Below are positions 8,162 through 17,527 of a stretch of DNA of 64,000 nucleotides, one piece after another. Each line of letters starts with the position of its first letter. Position 1 is the first letter of the stretch. The notes below the pieces were generated by a model, which had not been told where the DNA came from, made no database searches, and saw only the letters and a program-made list of their open reading frames with translations. The position numbers and the translations under genes were made by a program. The stretch comes from an uncultured Ignavibacteria bacterium (GTDB lineage: Bacteria > Bacteroidota > Ignavibacteria > Kapaibacteriales > Kapaibacteriaceae), in the NCBI GenBank assembly GCA_903939735.1, contig CAJAIA010000006.1:1-64000 (forward strand). Direction: 5' to 3'.

Positions 8162-10021
8162 ATGAACGCTGAGAAATACGACATTCTGGTAGTTGGTGGT
8201 GGCCATGCTGGCATAGAGGCCGCTATGGCGGGGGCTAGGATGGGTCTGAGGGTGGGTTTGATCTCCATGGACACCCATACCATAGGTCGGCTCTCATGTA
8301 ACCCCTCTATCGGGGGTAGTGCGAAGGGACACCTAGCGAAGGAGATAGACGCGTTGGGAGGTGTAATGGGCCGGATCGCGGATGCGAGCGGAATCCAGTT
8401 CAAAATGCTCAATACGTCTAAGGGGCCGGCAGTATGGTCGCCCCGTAGCCAAAACGACAAGGATCTCTACCCTATCGTCGCCCAAAACCTTCTAATGTCG
8501 ACACCCAACCTGGAGATCGTCTCGGAAACAGTGGTTGAGGTTCTCGTAAGGGGTAGTAAGGTATATGGGGTAAAGACTGCGTCGAATGAAGAGATCCAGG
8601 GAAAGGCAGTTATCCTGTGTTCTGGTACGTTCCTGAACGCGGTAATGTGGACAGGAACAGATTGTACTCGAGGAGGACGTGTAGGCGAGCCACCGGCTGA
8701 ACGCATCTCGGATTTGCTATCAAGTCTGGGTCTAGAAAAAGGTAGGCTGAAAACGGGCACTCCCCCACGCATTGATCGTCGTTCGATTGACGTTCGGCGC
8801 TTTGAACCACACAACGGTGATGAGAACCCGACACCGTTCTCGATACATACGCACTCTGTACGTAATCAACTGTCGTGCTTCGCTACGAACACGACGAGCG
8901 CAACACACGAGATACTACAATCGGGTTTCAGTCGGTCGCCAATGTTCACGGGGTTGATTACTGGTGCGGGACCACGGTACTGTCCATCGATCGAGGACAA
9001 GATCTTCCGATTTGCTGATAAGGACTCTCATACGATTGTTCTCGAACCAGAAGGACTCTCATCCAACACGCTGTACGTGAACGGGTTCTCGACGAGCCTA
9101 CCGAAGGATGTTCAGGATGCGGGCATCAGGACGATACCGGGTCTAGAGGAATCAACAATTCTTCGTTATGGGTACGCGGTTGAATACGACTTCTTCTATC
9201 CGTTTCAACTAACGTTTGGACTTCAATCCAAAGCGCTCGATGGGTTGTTCTTCGCTGGTCAAGTAAATGGAACATCTGGATATGAGGAAGCTGGTGCTCA
9301 GGGGTTAATCGCAGGAATCAACGCGGCGCTCTATGTACGCAACGAAGGGACATTTACGCTTCAACGTTCCGAAGCCTACATCGGTGTGATGATTGATGAC
9401 TTGGTAAACAAGAACACAGAGGAACCGTATCGGATCTTCACGTCTCTTGCAGAGTATCGGTTGTTGCTTAGAATCGATACAGTGTACGACCGGTTGTTGC
9501 CATATGGAACACGCCTGGGGTTAGTGCCGAATCATATACGCGAGCGATATGAACTGATGTCCGAGCGAACACAAGCTCTACTAACCGCAACACGTTCATC
9601 AAAGGTTGTTCCTGGCGACGTTAACCCGGTACTTTCAAGTAAGGGTGAGTCCGCTATCTCAGAGCCTACAACAGCAATCAATGTTCTGCGACGACCAAAG
9701 CTGAGTGTAGCGGATGTTCTTGCGTTTGTTGATGGGGTGCCGGTTGATGCGTATCGCGAACACAGTGATGTACTTCATCGTGTGGACACAACGATCAAGT
9801 ACGAGGGGTACATCGAAAAACAACAGCGGGACGTGGAACGATTTGCGGAACAGGAGCAGCTTCTCATTCCAACATCGTTTACATACGACAACGTGCGTAG
9901 TCTGTCAACCGAAGGACGTGAAAAGTTGAAACGGATACGCCCAGGTTCGCTTGGCCAAGCCTCACGAATCCCGGGCGTTTCAGCGTCCGATGTATCAATT
10001 CTGTCGCTTTACCTTCGTTAG
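8162..10021 (+). CDS. mnmG: tRNA uridine-5-carboxymethylaminomethyl synthesis enzyme MnmG
   Basis: FAD-dependent partner of MnmE in wobble-uridine modification (older name GidA). 619 residues, the usual length. The FAD dinucleotide-binding motif VVGGGHAGIEAA lies at the start. SCNPSIGGSAKGHLAKE is the MnmG signature, and GYEEAGAQGLIAG is the second one. The C-terminal helical domain ends with the RIPGVSASDVSIL segment known to contact MnmE. The start is fixed by the immediate MnmG homology (YDILVVGGG). It lacks a Shine-Dalgarno because a parS-like site fills the 16 bases before the ATG. It meets the leftward arylsulfotransferase-like gene tail to tail with four bases between. Confidence 0.96.
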   Translation: MNAEKYDILVVGGGHAGIEAAMAGARMGLRVGLISMDTHTIGRLSCNPSIGGSAKGHLAKEIDALGGVMGRIADASGIQFKMLNTSKGPAVWSPRSQNDKDLYPIVAQNLLMSTPNLEIVSETVVEVLVRGSKVYGVKTASNEEIQGKAVILCSGTFLNAVMWTGTDCTRGGRVGEPPAERISDLLSSLGLEKGRLKTGTPPRIDRRSIDVRRFEPHNGDENPTPFSIHTHSVRNQLSCFATNTTSATHEILQSGFSRSPMFTGLITGAGPRYCPSIEDKIFRFADKDSHTIVLEPEGLSSNTLYVNGFSTSLPKDVQDAGIRTIPGLEESTILRYGYAVEYDFFYPFQLTFGLQSKALDGLFFAGQVNGTSGYEEAGAQGLIAGINAALYVRNEGTFTLQRSEAYIGVMIDDLVNKNTEEPYRIFTSLAEYRLLLRIDTVYDRLLPYGTRLGLVPNHIRERYELMSERTQALLTATRSSKVVPGDVNPVLSSKGESAISEPTTAINVLRRPKLSVADVLAFVDGVPVDAYREHSDVLHRVDTTIKYEGYIEKQQRDVERFAEQEQLLIPTSFTYDNVRSLSTEGREKLKRIRPGSLGQASRIPGVSASDVSILSLYLR

Positions 10022-10025
10022 AGTT

Positions 10026-12497
10026 TTACCTCTCGATCACGAAGGACTTTGTAACTGGCCCTGAAGAAGTCAACACCATCATCATGTACAGACCACTAGG
10101 AAGGTCTGAAACTTGGATGCGTGTACCGACGCCGTCGACACGTTCGACCAGGATACGCTCGCCAGAGGCGGCAAAGATGTGTACTTCAGAGACGTCTCGA
10201 TCGGAAGACACAAAAACGCTCGAAGATGCTGGATTCGGCATAATCTCAACGTTCGACCGAACTATCTCCTCAGCAACCGATACCAGAAGCTTCAGGATAG
10301 TAATGCGCTTGTCTTGCGTTTGATCTGCGGCAACAATCTCATTACCATCTCGTGATCGAATTCGGAGATCATAGCCAACACCAGCCTCCACAGTTACGGG
10401 CACCTTCCAGAGAAACCCACCAGCGGAAGCCCGAACACTATCGACGATGGTGTGTACCACTTGATTATCGCGCACCAGCTCAATCGTTAGAGCACCTGGA
10501 ACATTTGTCTCCCATGTGATCGCATACGCGCTATCCTGCATCCACGACACATTTGTAGACGGCGAACCGATCGCGATGAAAGGGGCTGTCATGTAGAACG
10601 AATCACGCACCACAGGGCTTTCCTCGGCTGCAGGACGCGTACCGTTCCAGATGGCCTGTGTGGTCCAGTAGTACAACCCTTCATCATTGAGTTGCAATGG
10701 ATTTGACTGGACAAGAACCTTGTCAAACCCTGTTACACCGGAGTGTTGAAGAATGTCTCCGGTAGGTGAAGCCTTATAGACCTCAACCTTGTAGGACTGG
10801 GTATAGCCCACACCAGAGGACTGGAAAAGAACGGGTTGTTGTGCAAGAAGACGCTGTCCACTCGTCGGACGAATCTGTCGCGGTGAACGAAGTCTTGCAA
10901 TCGATGTCACGCGTGGAACACCAAAGCAGAACTCACCGACCTGTGCGGTATCAACAACGAGCTCTTGCGTGACTGAATTGTAGCGCGTACGAAGGGGAAT
11001 GAAGTATCCGGTGTCAATCGTATCACGACGATACACTATCAGAGAACTCGGGTTCTGCAGTCCGAGTGTTGGTGCGTGAAAACGGAACTCTCCACCATGA
11101 TCGACCATACCTTCTTGTGTGATTGTAACTCGAGCCTTCGCAACAAACGAAGGTGCGATCGACGCAACAACATCAGACCCAACACGCTCGCCCCATTTCG
11201 GTTGACGAGGAGATGTGGAGTAGCGGGTTGCGGTTGTTGTGTTGTAGAAGAAGGATATGAGGGTGTGGTACGTAACCTTGAGTCCAACAGTATCTAGACC
11301 ACGTGTATAGGTGTAGGTGTTTGTTGGGAGAATCTCATCGATCAGCACCGAGGCTTTTCGTCGACCAACGTTAGAGTCGATCTTCTCGGCCTTGTAGGGG
11401 AACATCATTGATGGAAGTTCAGCTTGGAACACCACGTCACCAGTAGGTGACACTTCGTTAATCACAGAGCGATTGTTTGCAATCGCAGAACCCCAAGCGA
11501 GAAGCTTGTTGCCATTATCAAGCGTCTGCATCGCACCCTGTACACCTGCATAGAGGTCTGGGGTATGGCGATACTGCCAAACCAATTTGCATGTCTTCGC
11601 AACTTCATCAAGTTGATATTCTACACCACGCGACCATTGAGGAGTTCGCTGTGTACCATTATCAAACAATGAGATGTTTCCGTTAGGCAAGCGACGTATA
11701 TCGTGTTGATAGGAGAACTCTGGAGGATCGGTGATCGAGGGATCAGCAGAGAAGGTGAACTGATTGAGTTTGCCACCTAAGATCCAAATCACTTCACCGG
11801 TTGTCCGATGAATCTTCGCTACTAATGAGGAGTGACGGGCACTGATTAGAAAATGTCCATCAGTATCGACGTCGACAGCGTTGAGGTGGAAGTAGCGAAT
11901 TGAGGGGGCTGTGAGATTGTCGTACGACGCAGTGACGGGAATATGATCAAGTGATCGCCATTGAAAGATGATCTTACCATGAGGATCTAACTCCTGCAAC
12001 AACATCTGTTGAACCGTTGCCGCTGGATGTCCACCAGGTACGATCTTCGACATGTCAACAGTAACGTCCTCTTGTGCAATGAGAAGGGTATTACCGTTCG
12101 GTAGTACCATAAAGGAGTGCATTGCCAGATTGTAGGAGTTTTGTGCGGAAGTGATCGAATCAAGCGTGTTCAACGTCGAATCAACGAAGTAGATCGACGA
12201 CGAAGCACGAGGTCCAGAACCCGCAGATTGAAACACAGAATACCCCATACGTCCATCAGGAAGTGGACGGAAATCAAAGGCATACTCTGGGATGAAGCGT
12301 GATCGGCTTACAACACCATTATTGCCCAGAATCATAAGGGAAGGGGCGAATGGTGGATTTGCTACCCGAGAATTCGGAGCAATGAGAATACTGCCTGGGG
12401 CTGGTGTCGTGTTCTTCGTAACTACAACAGTTGGGAGAGTCTGTGCTGACAGGGACAGCGCAGATACAAGCAGACAGCAAACAAGTCGAATCAACAT
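10026..12497 (-). CDS. Secreted arylsulfotransferase-fold protein with T9SS sorting tail
   Basis: 823 residues with a signal peptide ending LSLSAQ. Residues about 30-390 look like the arylsulfotransferase (ASST) beta-propeller family: MVLPNGNTLLIAQED, RSLDHIPV, YFHLNAVDVD, FLISARHSSLVAKI, EVIWILGG, YQHDIRRLPNGNISLFDNG. The FHxN histidine, SxR arginine and QHD histidine correspond in kind to the active-site residues of bacterial ASST. I have not aligned them, and the donor and acceptor are unknown. Two fibronectin- or KNH-like beta domains (ISWETN-type strand, then FLWKVPV) follow, then a T9SS tail (NVEIMPNPASSSVFV ... LPSGLYMMMV). A distant paralogue lies at 14405-16441 in the opposite orientation. 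It could be a structural propeller rather than an enzyme. Confidence 0.75.
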   Translation of the reverse strand: MLIRLVCCLLVSALSLSAQTLPTVVVTKNTTPAPGSILIAPNSRVANPPFAPSLMILGNNGVVSRSRFIPEYAFDFRPLPDGRMGYSVFQSAGSGPRASSSIYFVDSTLNTLDSITSAQNSYNLAMHSFMVLPNGNTLLIAQEDVTVDMSKIVPGGHPAATVQQMLLQELDPHGKIIFQWRSLDHIPVTASYDNLTAPSIRYFHLNAVDVDTDGHFLISARHSSLVAKIHRTTGEVIWILGGKLNQFTFSADPSITDPPEFSYQHDIRRLPNGNISLFDNGTQRTPQWSRGVEYQLDEVAKTCKLVWQYRHTPDLYAGVQGAMQTLDNGNKLLAWGSAIANNRSVINEVSPTGDVVFQAELPSMMFPYKAEKIDSNVGRRKASVLIDEILPTNTYTYTRGLDTVGLKVTYHTLISFFYNTTTATRYSTSPRQPKWGERVGSDVVASIAPSFVAKARVTITQEGMVDHGGEFRFHAPTLGLQNPSSLIVYRRDTIDTGYFIPLRTRYNSVTQELVVDTAQVGEFCFGVPRVTSIARLRSPRQIRPTSGQRLLAQQPVLFQSSGVGYTQSYKVEVYKASPTGDILQHSGVTGFDKVLVQSNPLQLNDEGLYYWTTQAIWNGTRPAAEESPVVRDSFYMTAPFIAIGSPSTNVSWMQDSAYAITWETNVPGALTIELVRDNQVVHTIVDSVRASAGGFLWKVPVTVEAGVGYDLRIRSRDGNEIVAADQTQDKRITILKLLVSVAEEIVRSNVEIMPNPASSSVFVSSDRDVSEVHIFAASGERILVERVDGVGTRIQVSDLPSGLYMMMVLTSSGPVTKSFVIER

Positions 12498-12579
12498 GAG
12501 GCGGTTTCTCTCCTAAGTGACGTTGGGAAAAGGAGTCGATTTCAGAGGTTTCGTTACAGGTGCCAAGACGCACAAGACG

Positions 12580-12587
12580 TAAGTTTG
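12580..12587 (+). promoter_or_regulatory. Candidate -7 promoter element upstream of serS
   Basis: TAAGTTTG matches TAnnTTTG and would give a leader of about 35 bases before the serS ATG. No clear TTTG is found 19-21 bases upstream, so support is weak. Confidence 0.3.
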
Positions 12588-12626
12588 TGACATACAAGCC
12601 CCCTTTTCAATAGTCCTGCTGCCACA

Positions 12627-13889
12627 ATGATCGACATTAAACTCATTCGCGAACAACCAGATCGTGTTCAACAGAACTGCATCAAGAAAAATGATGGTTC
12701 GGATATTCAACGTGTTGTCACTCTTGATGTGCGACGTCGCGAAATCATCCAACTGGTTGAGGATTTGAAAAGCAAGCGAAACACAGTATCTCAAGAAGTA
12801 GCAGCACTGAAGAAGAGCGGAGGCGACGCCTCTGCATTAATCATCGCTATGCGTGAAGTTGGTGATGAGATAAAGACTCTCGATGAAGAGCTTCGATTGG
12901 TCGAGGAACAGATTGAAGCGATCATGTTACGTATTCCTAACATGGCACACGAATCAGTTCCTGTGGGTGCTGATGCGAGCGCAAACGTTGAGATTCGACG
13001 TCACGGTTCGTGCGGAGAGAAAGAACACCGCGTTGATCACATCGAGATTTCTAAGCGACTCGGAATTCTAGACTTTGAACGGGGTGCAAAGGTAACGGGT
13101 GCAGGGTTTGGATTCTATGTAGGAAAAGGGGCTCGTTTGGAACGAGCACTTATCAACTACTTCGTCGACGTAAACACCGACATCCATGGCTATACCGAGA
13201 TGTTGCCTCCGTTTGTTGTTAACGCGGATTCATGTCGGGGTACAGGACAGTTGCCAAAAGCGCAGGAAGATATGTTCCACGCAGAGCGCGACGATCTCTA
13301 TCTGATTCCAACAGCAGAGGTTCCGCTGACGAACTTCTACCGCGATGAAATCCTGCAAGGAAGTGACCTCCCTATTCGGTTTGCAGGATACTCAGCATGC
13401 TTCCGTCGAGAAGCTGGAAGTCACGGAAAAGACACACGTGGATTCCTGCGGGTTCATCAATTCAACAAGGTTGAACTCGTGAAATTCGTTCAACCTGAAA
13501 CCTCGTACGACGAATTAGAGTCACTGGTTGGGAATGTTGAGTTCATTCTCCAACAACTTGGTCTTACATATCGCGTGCTGCTTCTTTGCACCGGTGATAT
13601 GTCGTTTGGGAGCGCTAAGACCTACGATCTTGAAGTATGGTCTCCTGCTGAGCAGCGTTGGCTTGAAGTTAGTTCTTGCAGCAACTTCGAATCATTCCAG
13701 GCTCGACGTGCTGCTATCCGTTACAGAGATGGAGGCGGAGCTAAACCTGAGTTTGTGCACACGTTGAATGGAAGTGGTCTCGCTACATCTCGAATCCTTG
13801 TTGCACTGCTCGAACAGTATCAGACAGCAGATGGACGAATCAAGATTCCAGAGTGTCTGCAATCGTACTGTGGATTCGATACGATTTGA
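12627..13889 (+). CDS. serS: Seryl-tRNA synthetase
   Basis: Class II synthetase charging tRNA-Ser. 420 residues. The N terminus [17 protein letters not shown] starts the tRNA-binding coiled coil, with heptad-like helices to about residue 100. Motif 2 is visible as [13 protein letters not shown] and motif 3 as [20 protein letters not shown] is the serine-site loop. All are standard. The start is the only one that keeps the MxDIKxIREN-like N terminus. It is divergent from the arylsulfotransferase-like gene (129 bases between) and followed by a 515-base gene-free tract. Confidence 0.96.
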   Translation: MIDIKLIREQPDRVQQNCIKKNDGSDIQRVVTLDVRRREIIQLVEDLKSKRNTVSQEVAALKKSGGDASALIIAMREVGDEIKTLDEELRLVEEQIEAIMLRIPNMAHESVPVGADASANVEIRRHGSCGEKEHRVDHIEISKRLGILDFERGAKVTGAGFGFYVGKGARLERALINYFVDVNTDIHGYTEMLPPFVVNADSCRGTGQLPKAQEDMFHAERDDLYLIPTAEVPLTNFYRDEILQGSDLPIRFAGYSACFRREAGSHGKDTRGFLRVHQFNKVELVKFVQPETSYDELESLVGNVEFILQQLGLTYRVLLLCTGDMSFGSAKTYDLEVWSPAEQRWLEVSSCSNFESFQARRAAIRYRDGGGAKPEFVHTLNGSGLATSRILVALLEQYQTADGRIKIPECLQSYCGFDTI

Positions 13890-14404
13890 GAACGGACAAA
13901 TATCCGTCATCTCATCAAACTCGATTTCCCCCACCACACTATACAACTCTTTCTTTCTTTTCTTGAGATGAAGAGAAGAAAGCTCTGTATATGATGATGA
14001 TGTAGTGTGGATTCTGGGGATAACAACCGAAACAACAACCTAAACCACTGAGAAATAACACCCCTACTCCTACATACCCCTATCCCCTTTTTTGTCAACT
14101 ATTCGTCCATACCTCTTCCCTTCAACACAAAAATTCTAGCAACTTTTTCTAGCAATCCACACACCTGTGGACGAAGACAGAACTTTTACCCCTTTTCTGC
14201 GCTCCTTTACCTCAGATTTCGGGGAAAACACACACATACTCCAATACCCCACACAAACTATCACCACCCAATACACCTATACGTTGTAACCAGTTGATAT
14301 GTATACACTTAACAAACCAACACCGTTCCACCACACAGATCAAATGTGGATAACCACCCACCCCAACCGTAACCTTCGAATAGAGAACTGGTTGTTTTCG
14401 TGGT
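13890..14404. other. 515-bp gene-free C-rich tract; candidate replication origin
   Basis: No coding frame with gene-like content was found. Base composition is strongly skewed. In the three 60-base stretches at 13921, 14041 and 14221 I count 61 C against 14 G on this strand. A perfect DnaA box lies at 14345-14353 (TGTGGATAA), a one-mismatch box at 14015-14023 (TGGGGATAA), and two-mismatch boxes at 14006-14014, 14153-14161 and 14166-14174. TTCTAGCAA is repeated directly at 14133 and 14147. Polypyrimidine and CA-rich runs fill the rest. With parS-like sites 6 kb away this suggests an origin. No dnaA or dnaN gene is present, and the remaining function is unknown. Confidence 0.45.
14345..14353 (-). 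promoter_or_regulatory. Perfect DnaA box
   Basis: TGTGGATAA on this strand is the complement of the strong DnaA box TTATCCACA. A near match (TGGGGATAA) lies at 14015-14023. It sits in the gene-free tract about 50 bases before the next gene. Confidence 0.5.
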
Positions 14405-16441
14405 ATGGGCCGTTACATCATCCTACTCTTCTTGACCAGTGTGGTTGCGTTGTCGTTCGACAACGAACCACGACCTGTTGTTGTCCAGAACTCTAGGCTT
14501 GCCGTAGCTATCCAAGGAATGCCCTCCCCGGGTTACTTCCTGATTGGATCAGTTGATGGAGACTCCGTAGGACTCATTGATAATGCTGGTGTGTTGGTGC
14601 ACACATCACAAACAGGTCCAACAGTCAACATTACCCAAACCCCTTATGGCGGCATCACCTTCTACCATGGCCGCTTAGGAAAGTATGTTCTCTATGACGA
14701 CAAACTTCGCGCAATAGACACGTTTGGTGTGGAACCTCCCTACACCACAGATTTTCACGAAGGCTATCAAACACGCGGTCGCAGATACATCGTACTTGGA
14801 ACAGAAGAGCGTGCTGTCGATATGTCAACGTTGGTAGCTGGTGGACTCTACGATGCATTTGTCATAGGTGCTGTTGTTCAAGAATTCGACCGTTATGGTC
14901 GCAAGACGTTCGAGTGGAAATCTCTTGATCATATTTCACCACTCGAAGCAACACCAGACGTAGACCTCACCAACAAGCGAATAGACTACATCCATGTCAA
15001 TTCAGTTGTTGAGGATAACGATCGAAACTTCATCATCTCGTGCCGCAACCTTGATCAAGTACTCAAGATCAGTAGGGCGAGTGGCGACATTATATGGCGA
15101 TTGGGTGGTAGCTCCGCAGCTAAGTCCGACTTTGCAATCCTCAACGATGATAACTCAGGGTTTCACGGATTCTCGCACCAACACACCGCTATTCGATCCC
15201 GGAATGGCGAGATCGTGTTGTTCGATAACGGCAATCTTCGTCCAGTGCCCTTTTCACGTGCTGTGGCGTATAGATTAGATGAAGAGCAGAAGACAGCCAC
15301 GAAGACATGGGAATACATCTCACGTGAGATGCAGATATCAACCACAATGGGGAGTGTGCAAGAGCTGCCTAATGGTAACGTGTTGATAGGATGGGGTAAC
15401 ACTCCTACAGGCCTAGTTGCTTCAGAGGTTGATCGGAGTGGTGTACTTCACGCAGAGATCACAACACTCACAACTATTCCCGTCCCGTATCGCGTTCGAA
15501 AAAGTCCTGTTGCCATGACAGCGGTCTCACGCACTCTCGATACGTTGGGACGTTTTACGTTTGCGAACTTCGACAGCACGACGAGAATCTCTGTTGATGT
15601 TACCTCACTCACTGCGCCAACAACAACCACTGTCGAAAAACACTCGTACTACCCACACAATCAAGAGTTTACAACCCAGATTCCTTGCAACATCTTTCCG
15701 TTGCGTTGGGTTGTACAAGTCTCAGATACTGGAGCTGTTAGCGGCAATCTCGCGTTTGACCTTTCACGGTTAACAGGATCTGTCGACCCTTCTGATGTTG
15801 TCATGTACTACCGCCCTAACGAGAACTCCGGATCCTTCGACACTCTCACAAACACCCTCATCTCCGGAACACCTATTCGTCTTGTGCCCCACATCAGGTC
15901 TGGCGAGTACATGATAGCTACACACTATTGCGCTCAACCCACACTTCGTGTTCCCAACAACAACAGTGTTGTTGGCGGCAGTGTTACCATGGAGTGGACA
16001 GAGGCGCTTGGTGCAGACGGTTATGAGATCGAAGTTTCTGAAGACCCCGCATTCGCTAACGACTCTTGGTTGTTTCGCACACAGTACAACGACACCACAC
16101 TCTCAGGCTTCACACCAGGAACCACATATCACTGGCGCGTCCGTGTGATACGACAACCCGAGGTCGGACCGTGGACACTACCTTGGTCGTTTACAATCCC
16201 TCAAACCTCATCCGTAGAACTAGACCAACACCAAGAGGTTGTTACTCTCCGAGGAACACTCCTCGACGTCGTGCAGTCTATATCGCCTAAACAGATTGAT
16301 CTGTACGATCTCACGGGTCGACGAGCACTCAGTATGACGAATCCACAATTGGTTGATATAGCTCATCTTCCAATTGGACCCTACATCGTAGTGTGCACTT
16401 CTGCATCAGGCGCTCAATACCGAAAGCTTATTGCTCGATAG
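14405..16441 (+). CDS. Secreted arylsulfotransferase-fold protein with FN3 domain and T9SS tail
   Basis: 678 residues. A short hydrophobic signal segment (IILLFLTSVVALS) begins the protein. Residues about 40-350 share the arylsulfotransferase-like motifs of the 10026-12497 protein in the same order: KSLDHISPL, YIHVNSVVED, FIISCRNLDQVLKI, DIIWRLGG, HQHTAIRSRNGEIVLFDNG, LPNGNVLIGWG. A fibronectin type III unit follows at about 505-600 (VTMEWTEALGADGYEIEV, TYHWRVRVIRQ). The last 75 residues form a T9SS-like tail (IDLYDLTGRRALS, LPIGPYIVV). Histidines and arginine of the propeller signature are kept, so an enzyme is possible; the substrate is unknown. No Shine-Dalgarno is evident. Its 3' end overlaps the leftward M42 peptidase gene by 14 bases. 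Confidence 0.72.
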   Translation: MGRYIILLFLTSVVALSFDNEPRPVVVQNSRLAVAIQGMPSPGYFLIGSVDGDSVGLIDNAGVLVHTSQTGPTVNITQTPYGGITFYHGRLGKYVLYDDKLRAIDTFGVEPPYTTDFHEGYQTRGRRYIVLGTEERAVDMSTLVAGGLYDAFVIGAVVQEFDRYGRKTFEWKSLDHISPLEATPDVDLTNKRIDYIHVNSVVEDNDRNFIISCRNLDQVLKISRASGDIIWRLGGSSAAKSDFAILNDDNSGFHGFSHQHTAIRSRNGEIVLFDNGNLRPVPFSRAVAYRLDEEQKTATKTWEYISREMQISTTMGSVQELPNGNVLIGWGNTPTGLVASEVDRSGVLHAEITTLTTIPVPYRVRKSPVAMTAVSRTLDTLGRFTFANFDSTTRISVDVTSLTAPTTTTVEKHSYYPHNQEFTTQIPCNIFPLRWVVQVSDTGAVSGNLAFDLSRLTGSVDPSDVVMYYRPNENSGSFDTLTNTLISGTPIRLVPHIRSGEYMIATHYCAQPTLRVPNNNSVVGGSVTMEWTEALGADGYEIEVSEDPAFANDSWLFRTQYNDTTLSGFTPGTTYHWRVRVIRQPEVGPWTLPWSFTIPQTSSVELDQHQEVVTLRGTLLDVVQSISPKQIDLYDLTGRRALSMTNPQLVDIAHLPIGPYIVVCTSASGAQYRKLIAR

Positions 16442-17450
16442 TGTGGTGTTCGTCAATAAACACTTCACACAAGTCAACAGTAGCCGTGATACCCGCAATG
16501 TGGGTTCTCTCCATACCATGAGAAGCATGCACTCCCGGTCCGATAAGTGCAACACGCACATCCCCACCAGCACGCCATAACGCAGTTCCATCGGACGAGT
16601 AGAATGGGTACACATCGATAGCATGTGGAATGGACTTTCTCTCAGCGATTTCCACAAGGGATGTGCGGAACCGATAGTCGTACGGACCACCTGAATCCTT
16701 TGCGCAGATCGAGCAGAGTTGCTCAGACCCAGACAACCGATCCCCAACTACACCCATATCGATTACAAGCACATCACGAACAGATGTTGGGTAGGCAGGT
16801 GCACCACCGTGTCCAACCTCTTCGTACGTGCTGAAGTACAGTTCAACAGGAGGCTTCTGCTTGCGTTCCGCGTATCGCCGTGCAACCTCAAACAACACAA
16901 AGCAACCCGCCTTGTTATCGAGAAAATGACTCTTAATGTACCCGTTCGGTAGTGCCTGATACTTTGGCTCAAACGCTATGATGTCACCAACACGAATACC
17001 AAGCGCCTTTACATCAGCTACCGATCCAACAGGTTCGTCGAGACGGATATACATGTTCTCCAAGTTCCGCTCGGTTGTCCCCGCTTTGTTGTTCGCATGC
17101 GTTGATGGGTTCGACAGAAGAAGAGTTCCCATGTACACATTTCCACCCATCGTGTGGATACGTACATACGAAGACTCAAAACTCGGCAACAACGGCCCCC
17201 CCAATACCGAGAAGCGCAAACCACCCGTGCTATCAATCGACGACACAATAACACCCAACGTGTCGGTATGTGCCGCAAGAGCAACTGTAGGCTGAGAGCC
17301 AAGTGCGCATCGGACAGCCCCTTTCGCAGTCAACTCGGGTGTAAACCCATACCCCTGCAACACCTCAATGATATACGCAGTAGCGTTATGTGTAAACCCC
17401 GACGGCGAGTCAATATTGATGAGGGATTCAAGTTGATGGAGAGTTTCCAT
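16428..17450 (-). CDS. M42 family metallopeptidase (glutamyl aminopeptidase/endoglucanase-M type)
   Basis: 340 residues with the M42 (FrvX/PepA-like, dinuclear metal) pattern. SPSGFTHNA lies near the N terminus, with AAHTDTLG giving His61 and Asp63. A bridging Asp is in LDNKAGC, the catalytic Glu pair in YEEVGHGG, and a metal Asp in VIDMGVVG. A final His lies in GPGVHASHGMERTH. These enzymes are large oligomeric aminopeptidases in the cytoplasm, and no signal peptide is present. It is divergent from the M16 peptidase gene, with a near-perfect inverted repeat between the two starts, which hints at joint control of two peptidases. Confidence 0.88.
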   Translation of the reverse strand: METLHQLESLINIDSPSGFTHNATAYIIEVLQGYGFTPELTAKGAVRCALGSQPTVALAAHTDTLGVIVSSIDSTGGLRFSVLGGPLLPSFESSYVRIHTMGGNVYMGTLLLSNPSTHANNKAGTTERNLENMYIRLDEPVGSVADVKALGIRVGDIIAFEPKYQALPNGYIKSHFLDNKAGCFVLFEVARRYAERKQKPPVELYFSTYEEVGHGGAPAYPTSVRDVLVIDMGVVGDRLSGSEQLCSICAKDSGGPYDYRFRTSLVEIAERKSIPHAIDVYPFYSSDGTALWRAGGDVRVALIGPGVHASHGMERTHIAGITATVDLCEVFIDEHHTIEQ

Positions 17451-17467
17451 GTTGCGTGGGTCGACTA

Positions 17468-17501
17468 TTGTAGGTTTGTAAGAATCTCGACGAACCTACA
17501 A
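17468..17501. promoter_or_regulatory. Inverted repeat between divergent peptidase genes
   Basis: TTGTAGGTTTGT (17468-17479), a ten-base spacer, and ACGAACCTACAA (17490-17501) form 12-base arms with one mismatch. Each arm contains a -7-like box: TAGGTTTG on the plus strand and TAGGTTCG on the minus strand. These would drive the M16 gene (start 17528) and the M42 gene (start 17450). It could be a symmetric bidirectional promoter or an operator. Confidence 0.55.
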
Positions 17502-17527
17502 CACACACCGATACTAACAAGCTGTTC

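Noticed and set aside
13890..14404. Short coding frames in the C-rich tract
   Set aside because: They are low-complexity, lack start signals and do not resemble proteins.
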